Assembly (NCBI GenBank): GCA_038744645.1
Contig: JBCDMA010000123.1
Location: forward strand, 1-10,777
Origin: Glaciecola sp038744645
GTDB taxonomy: Bacteria > Pseudomonadota > Gammaproteobacteria > Enterobacterales > Alteromonadaceae
Length of the DNA stretch: 10,777 nt
Direction: 5' to 3'
Part shown: positions 7,597-10,777 of the stretch, in pieces
Position numbering within the stretch: the first letter of the stretch is position 1
Layout of the letters: the number at the start of each line of letters is the position of its first letter
Translations under genes and position numbers: made by a program
Notes under the pieces: generated by a model
What the model was told of the DNA's origin: nothing
What the model saw: only the letters and a program-made list of their open reading frames with translations
Databases searched by the model: none

Positions 7597-7671
7597 ATGC
7601 AAAAGAAATGGGACATACATTTAGGACATATCGATGACAAAAACAAAACTTTTTACAGCAACAATATTTAG
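7597..7671 (+). other. Short leader frames overlapping the propeller lipoprotein start
   Basis: An ATG at 7597, preceded by GGAG (7589-7592) at a short 4-base spacing, opens a 24-codon frame that ends at 7671 inside the lipoprotein gene in another frame. A second ATG at 7608 opens a 9-codon frame whose TGA overlaps the lipoprotein ATG as ATGA (7634-7637), a layout typical of translational coupling. Neither peptide resembles anything I know. They could be chance frames or part of translational control. Confidence 0.2.
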
Positions 7672-9193
7672 TTTGACTCTAATGCTAAGTGGTTGTGGGA
7701 GCGATGGAGATGATGGCGCAGCTGGTGCAGATGGCGCACCGGGCGCCGACGGAGCAACGGGCGCTGACGGGGCGCCAGGCGCGGATGGTTCACCGGGGCC
7801 TTCTGGCCCATCGGGTCCAGCCGTGGTTGATCGAATTTATCCTGAGGCGAATGATTTACGCGGATTGACTTACGCTCAAGTTGGAAGTAACGCCGGTAAA
7901 ATTTATGTCTCTGGCTTTGTAAGGCCTAACCTCTCTGACCCTTTCTCTAACGTCGCGGTCGTAGGGAGACTGTTTGCAAATGGCGAACCGGATGATTCCT
8001 TTGGCGATGATGGTTTTGTTCAGATTGAAGCGACAAGCCAGCGAGGCGCTGATGATGAAACATCAGCTGCAATTACAGAATTGCAAGGGGGGGATGTGGT
8101 TGTAGCAATTAATGCCACCGAATCAAGCGGGGGGCGTTCAGTATACCTCTTCAGGTTAAATCCAGACGGCACATTGCAAGACGGATGGGGTGATGAAGAC
8201 GGAAAAGCTGAAGTCCCTTTTGGCTATCCCGACGCGAATGATAATATTTTTCCAGGCAACTTTGTCGAGGATTTCGCATGGGATTTACAAGTCGACAGAA
8301 GCGTATCGACCGATCGGGTTGTGGTTTTCGGCCACGGTTCTGCAAATGATGGCAGCCGAACAGATAGAGACCGATACATAACTAGGATGCTTATTACTGA
8401 TACAGGTGCAGAAACAGATCCAGCATTTAATGGAGGCGAAGCGTTTTCTTTTAATCCATTTGGCACCTTAAATGACAATCAACGGCGAGGTATAGTCGAG
8501 AGTGACGGCAAGATTGTTGCCGCTGGCTATACGAATCTCGGCGGCATTGTACGTCATCATGCGATGATTATCAGGTTAAACGAGGACGGTACATATGACG
8601 ATACGTTTGCAGGCTATAGCGACGAAGAGGTGCTGGTACCCGCACGTGGTGGCCTTGCCGTATTCAATGCGTTCCAAGTTGATGAAGGTTTTTCTGAAGT
8701 TTATGCTGTCGGGCGTCAGAGCTCTACCAATTCATATGTGACAGCAGGCTATGGTGGTGCTACAAGAGAAAACAGGGATTCCACGCTTGGATTTGAAACA
8801 ACTATTAGACCAGATACCGTCGCGTTTCGCACATCAACCGGCGTTTCAACAAATTTTGACACCACATTTGGTAGCGCCGGTGCGTCGATTTTTCAATCTG
8901 AAGGCAAAGGGTTTCCATCAGCGGACGACAGGGGACGCCACATGGTAGTTTTGCCTGATGATCGTACCGTTATCGTTGGTCAATTCGGTGGGGTGCCAGC
9001 GGCGTTTGTATTAACTATCGATGGAGAACCTGACACAAGCGTGTTTGGCGACGGCATCATAGAGCTCGATAATCAAGTGGTTGATGTACAATTTTGGGCG
9101 GCGGCTTTATCGCCTGATGGCTCTAGGGTTGCTATGACAACCAACTTTGATTCAGATGGCGCTCGTTTGGTTGTTATAAAGCCTGCTGGATAA
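7634..9193 (+). CDS. Lipoprotein with collagen-like stalk and delta-60-type propeller repeats
   Basis: A 519-residue predicted lipoprotein. The signal peptide ends in the lipobox LSGC with lipidated Cys21. Directly after it are 13 Gly-X-Y triplets (residues 25-63) rich in GAD, GAP and GPS, resembling a short bacterial collagen-like stalk. The rest contains about six diverged repeats of the delta-60/DUF5122 kind, with an R-L-x-x-D-G-x-x-D-x-x-F-G-like core starting near residues 111, 173, 251, 313, 398 and 459. Clear copies are RLFANGEPDDSFGDDGF and RLNEDGTYDDTF. Such repeats are predicted to fold as beta-propeller blades. The protein should be anchored by lipid and may be exposed at the surface, possibly binding a ligand; no catalytic motif is visible. 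AGGA at 7623-7626 lies 7 bases before the ATG and supports this start. It is transcribed away from the iron-type operon and shares its control region. Function is unknown. Confidence 0.85.
   Translation: MTKTKLFTATIFSLTLMLSGCGSDGDDGAAGADGAPGADGATGADGAPGADGSPGPSGPSGPAVVDRIYPEANDLRGLTYAQVGSNAGKIYVSGFVRPNLSDPFSNVAVVGRLFANGEPDDSFGDDGFVQIEATSQRGADDETSAAITELQGGDVVVAINATESSGGRSVYLFRLNPDGTLQDGWGDEDGKAEVPFGYPDANDNIFPGNFVEDFAWDLQVDRSVSTDRVVVFGHGSANDGSRTDRDRYITRMLITDTGAETDPAFNGGEAFSFNPFGTLNDNQRRGIVESDGKIVAAGYTNLGGIVRHHAMIIRLNEDGTYDDTFAGYSDEEVLVPARGGLAVFNAFQVDEGFSEVYAVGRQSSTNSYVTAGYGGATRENRDSTLGFETTIRPDTVAFRTSTGVSTNFDTTFGSAGASIFQSEGKGFPSADDRGRHMVVLPDDRTVIVGQFGGVPAAFVLTIDGEPDTSVFGDGIIELDNQVVDVQFWAAALSPDGSRVAMTTNFDSDGARLVVIKPAG
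7706..7822 (+). repeat. Collagen-like Gly-X-Y coding repeat
   Basis: Thirteen consecutive triplets with glycine in the first position, mostly GAD, GAP or GAT, then GSP-GPS-GPS-GPA. The DNA is visibly more GC-rich than its surroundings and made of near-repeats of a 9-18 base unit, so copy number could change by slippage. If it trimerises it would form a short stalk; 13 triplets is short for a stable triple helix. Confidence 0.85.
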
Positions 9194-9219
9194 TCAAAAT
9201 ACGTATTGTTTGAAGAAAT

Positions 9220-9244
9220 AGCATCGCAATAATTCTGCGATGCT
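9220..9244. terminator. Bidirectional hairpin between convergent genes
   Basis: A perfect 9-bp stem (9220-9228 with 9236-9244, core GCATCGCA/TGCGATGC) surrounds a 7-base loop, 27 bp after the lipoprotein stop. On the minus strand it is followed by TTTCTTC, a moderate U-tract, so it best fits termination of glf and may also stop plus-strand transcripts. A second small hairpin, TGCAGT/ACTGCA at 9262-9275, lies just past the glf stop. Confidence 0.65.
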
Positions 9245-9276
9245 CAACTCAAAGATACTGGTGCAGTCCACTGCAG

Positions 9277-10452
9277 TTACCCACTTTGTACTGCTCTTTG
9301 GAATGTACCCTTTGGATATTCTGTACCTTGAGAATACGCTTTCAGCCAATTGTCAGAGATAATAAGCGATTCTTCGATAACTTTGTGCATATCTAGATAC
9401 CTGTAAGTCCCAAGTCGCCCAATGAATGAAACAGATTCTTCTTTTTCGGCCAAGTCCAAATAATCATTTAGGCGCGTTTTATCATGTGTCAGACGCTTTG
9501 GATAATACAATTCGTCACCTGATTTAATATTTGCTTCAGATGAATATTCTGTGAATATTATTGATTTATCGTGTTCTTTCCAATATTCGTAGTGTTTGTG
9601 TTCGCGTCGACGGGTGAATTCAACGTCAAGACCCGGATAATTTAATCCAGGATGTCCTTGCAAATCGCCATGGCCGCGTTCGATTTCCCACTTCAATGTT
9701 CGGTAGCTTAACTCGCCATATTGGTAGTCATAGAATAAGTCAAGCGCACCAGTGAAGAAAACATGCTCAAATTCATCCTTCATACTTGTGTCCCAAGCTT
9801 CGTTAAGCTTGATGTGTATTTGCTCGTGGTCGAGCATTCGTTCCACAATTTTGGTGTACCCGTCGACAGGTATCCCTTGATAAATGCTACGATAGTAATT
9901 ATCGTTGTATGAAAACCTAAGAGGAAGTCGTTTTAATATCGACGCGGGCAATTCAGAGGGTTCACAACCCCAATGCTTTTTTGTATAGCCATAAAAAAAA
10001 GTCTGATAAAGCTCTTCACCCATAAACTTAAGCGCTTGCTCTTCAAAGTTCTTTGGGTTCTGTATTTCACTTTTCGCTTTAGTGGCTATGAATGCTTCTG
10101 CATCTTTTGGCGAGAATTTTTTACCGAAAAACTGATTAATGGTTTGTAGATTGATGGGAAGATTATAAATTCCAGATTCTGTGACAGCTTTTGGCCGATT
10201 TATAAAGGGCATAAATTCGCCAAAGGATTGAATAAAATTCCACACCTCAAGATTACTGGTATGAAAAATATGGGCGCCATACTTATGCACCATCACGCCC
10301 GTTTCTTCGTCAATATCTGTATGACAATTGCCAGCTAAATGGTTTCGTTTATCAATTATCAGTATGTTTTTATCAGTGTTTTCTGCAAGTTTTCTAGCGA
10401 CCACTGCGCCAGCAAAACCCGCTCCTACAACTAGTATTCCCTTTTTATTCAT
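9277..10452 (-). CDS. glf: UDP-galactopyranose mutase
   Basis: This FAD enzyme interconverts UDP-galactopyranose and UDP-galactofuranose in the cytoplasm. The furanose form is the donor for galactofuranose in O-antigen, capsule or other glycans. The 391 residues are close to the usual bacterial length. The FAD-binding GAGFAGAVVARKL is at 10-22, HLAGNCHTD at 38-46, and KYGAHIFHT at 57-65. The active-site region FFYGYTKKHWG is at 152-162 with its conserved Trp161. Conserved arginines lie at 175 and 281-282, and GRLGTYRYLDM at 345-355 holds the conserved Tyr350, Tyr352 and Asp354. AGG lies about 9 bases before the ATG. Its stop is convergent with the propeller lipoprotein. The upstream 206 bp to the next minus-strand gene show no clear promoter or terminator, so it may be co-transcribed with that gene. 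The enzyme is intact and implies a galactofuranose-containing surface glycan. Confidence 0.96.
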   Translation of the reverse strand: MNKKGILVVGAGFAGAVVARKLAENTDKNILIIDKRNHLAGNCHTDIDEETGVMVHKYGAHIFHTSNLEVWNFIQSFGEFMPFINRPKAVTESGIYNLPINLQTINQFFGKKFSPKDAEAFIATKAKSEIQNPKNFEEQALKFMGEELYQTFFYGYTKKHWGCEPSELPASILKRLPLRFSYNDNYYRSIYQGIPVDGYTKIVERMLDHEQIHIKLNEAWDTSMKDEFEHVFFTGALDLFYDYQYGELSYRTLKWEIERGHGDLQGHPGLNYPGLDVEFTRRREHKHYEYWKEHDKSIIFTEYSSEANIKSGDELYYPKRLTHDKTRLNDYLDLAEKEESVSFIGRLGTYRYLDMHKVIEESLIISDNWLKAYSQGTEYPKGTFQRAVQSG

Positions 10453-10658
10453 TAATTTTACCTGAATGTGTTTATCATTTTTGTATGACGTGTGTCACGC
10501 CAAGCTATGAAGTACCGGTTTGTTCAAAAACTGTCGATTCGCAATAGATTATGCTATGGATTCTAAAAACGTGTAACTTATCAAAACGATCCTACAACCT
10601 GTGAGGAATGCGTCAGAGGCAAATGACAATTTGTAGTTAAATCTGGATTTTTAGGCAC

Positions 10659-10777
10659 CTAGTGCACCTTTTCTCTTAACCGCTTTAAGTTTTCAAATAT
10701 TACAGGACCATTTGGTCGGGCTTTATGTGCCAGCTCTAAAAATCTCAATGCTATTTGGCTTTCTCGCAAATTGTCAA
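10659..10777 (-). CDS. C-terminal fragment of an unrecognised protein, cut by window edge
   Basis: The complement reads as an open frame of 38 residues entering from the window edge and ending at TAG (10659-10661). The tail includes LRFLELAHKARPNGPVIFEN and finishes KRLREKVH. The other two frames on this strand have early stops, and the composition (helical, amphipathic, balanced charge) looks like real protein. I do not recognise the family. Its place upstream of glf on the same strand suggests a polysaccharide-locus gene such as a glycosyltransferase or other glycan-modifying enzyme, but this is inferred from position only. Confidence 0.6.
   Translation of the reverse strand, partial: DNLRESQIALRFLELAHKARPNGPVIFENLKRLREKVH

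Larger units (their letters stand above)
7167..7633. promoter_or_regulatory. Divergent control region between the iron-type operon and the propeller lipoprotein
   Basis: About 467 AT-rich bases separate the minus-strand operon from the plus-strand lipoprotein gene, so both promoters must lie here. Visible elements are a Fur-box-like site (7256-7274), a weaker one (7477-7495), the perfect 10-bp palindromes ATGATATCAT (7461-7470) and TTAACGTTAA (7503-7512), an inverted repeat GGTTT/AAACC (7215-7226), and a possible plus-strand promoter at 7503-7531. No full-length gene is hidden here; two short overlapping frames near 7597-7671 are listed separately. Confidence 0.7.

Noticed and set aside
7706..7822. 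CRISPR-like or tandem non-coding repeat
   Set aside because: The repetition is explained by in-frame Gly-X-Y codons; there are no spacers.
8190..8478. Overlapping frames on both strands inside the propeller lipoprotein
   Set aside because: They lie wholly within a gene with a clear signal peptide and repeats, and their products look like alternative-frame noise.

Overview
The window looks like chromosomal DNA of a moderately AT-rich, Gram-negative, probably marine gammaproteobacterium. GalU, UDP-glucose dehydrogenase and UDP-galactopyranose mutase have typical proteobacterial forms. There are two lipoproteins, a TonB-dependent outer-membrane receptor and a Fur-box-like site. An Alteromonadales-like host is my best guess, from general impression only. 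I see no tRNA, rRNA, CRISPR array, transposase or integrase.

Layout. Positions 1-2115 hold two minus-strand nucleotide-sugar genes, transcribed ugd then galU; galU is cut by the window edge. Positions 2116-2692 are AT-rich and non-coding, with paired hairpins upstream of ugd and a possible terminator for the operon behind it. Positions 2693-7166 are a tight minus-strand operon of three genes: an imelysin-like lipoprotein, a FecA-like TonB-dependent receptor 3 bp later, and an integral-membrane fatty-acid-hydroxylase/sterol-desaturase family protein 10 bp after that. Positions 7167-7633 are a divergent regulatory region with a good Fur-box-like site, a weaker one, several short palindromes and a possible sigma-70 promoter. 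Positions 7634-9193 (plus strand) encode a lipoprotein with a short collagen-like Gly-X-Y stalk followed by a predicted propeller of delta-60-type repeats. A strong hairpin lies between this gene and the convergent glf (9277-10452, minus). The last 119 bases are the C-terminal end of an unrecognised minus-strand gene.

How the parts fit. GalU makes UDP-glucose and Ugd oxidises it to UDP-glucuronate. Glf makes UDP-galactofuranose. All three feed a surface polysaccharide (O-antigen, capsule or exopolysaccharide), so the window probably lies in or beside such a locus. The 6.5 kb between ugd and glf is unrelated in function. It looks like an iron- or metal-responsive uptake module (surface receptor, periplasm-facing lipoprotein, membrane di-metal oxygenase) plus a divergently transcribed surface-type lipoprotein that may share its control region.

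The best candidate for something undescribed is the imelysin / FecA-like receptor / hydroxylase operon together with the divergent collagen-stalk propeller lipoprotein. The domain families are known. The combination and its substrate are not clear to me from sequence.
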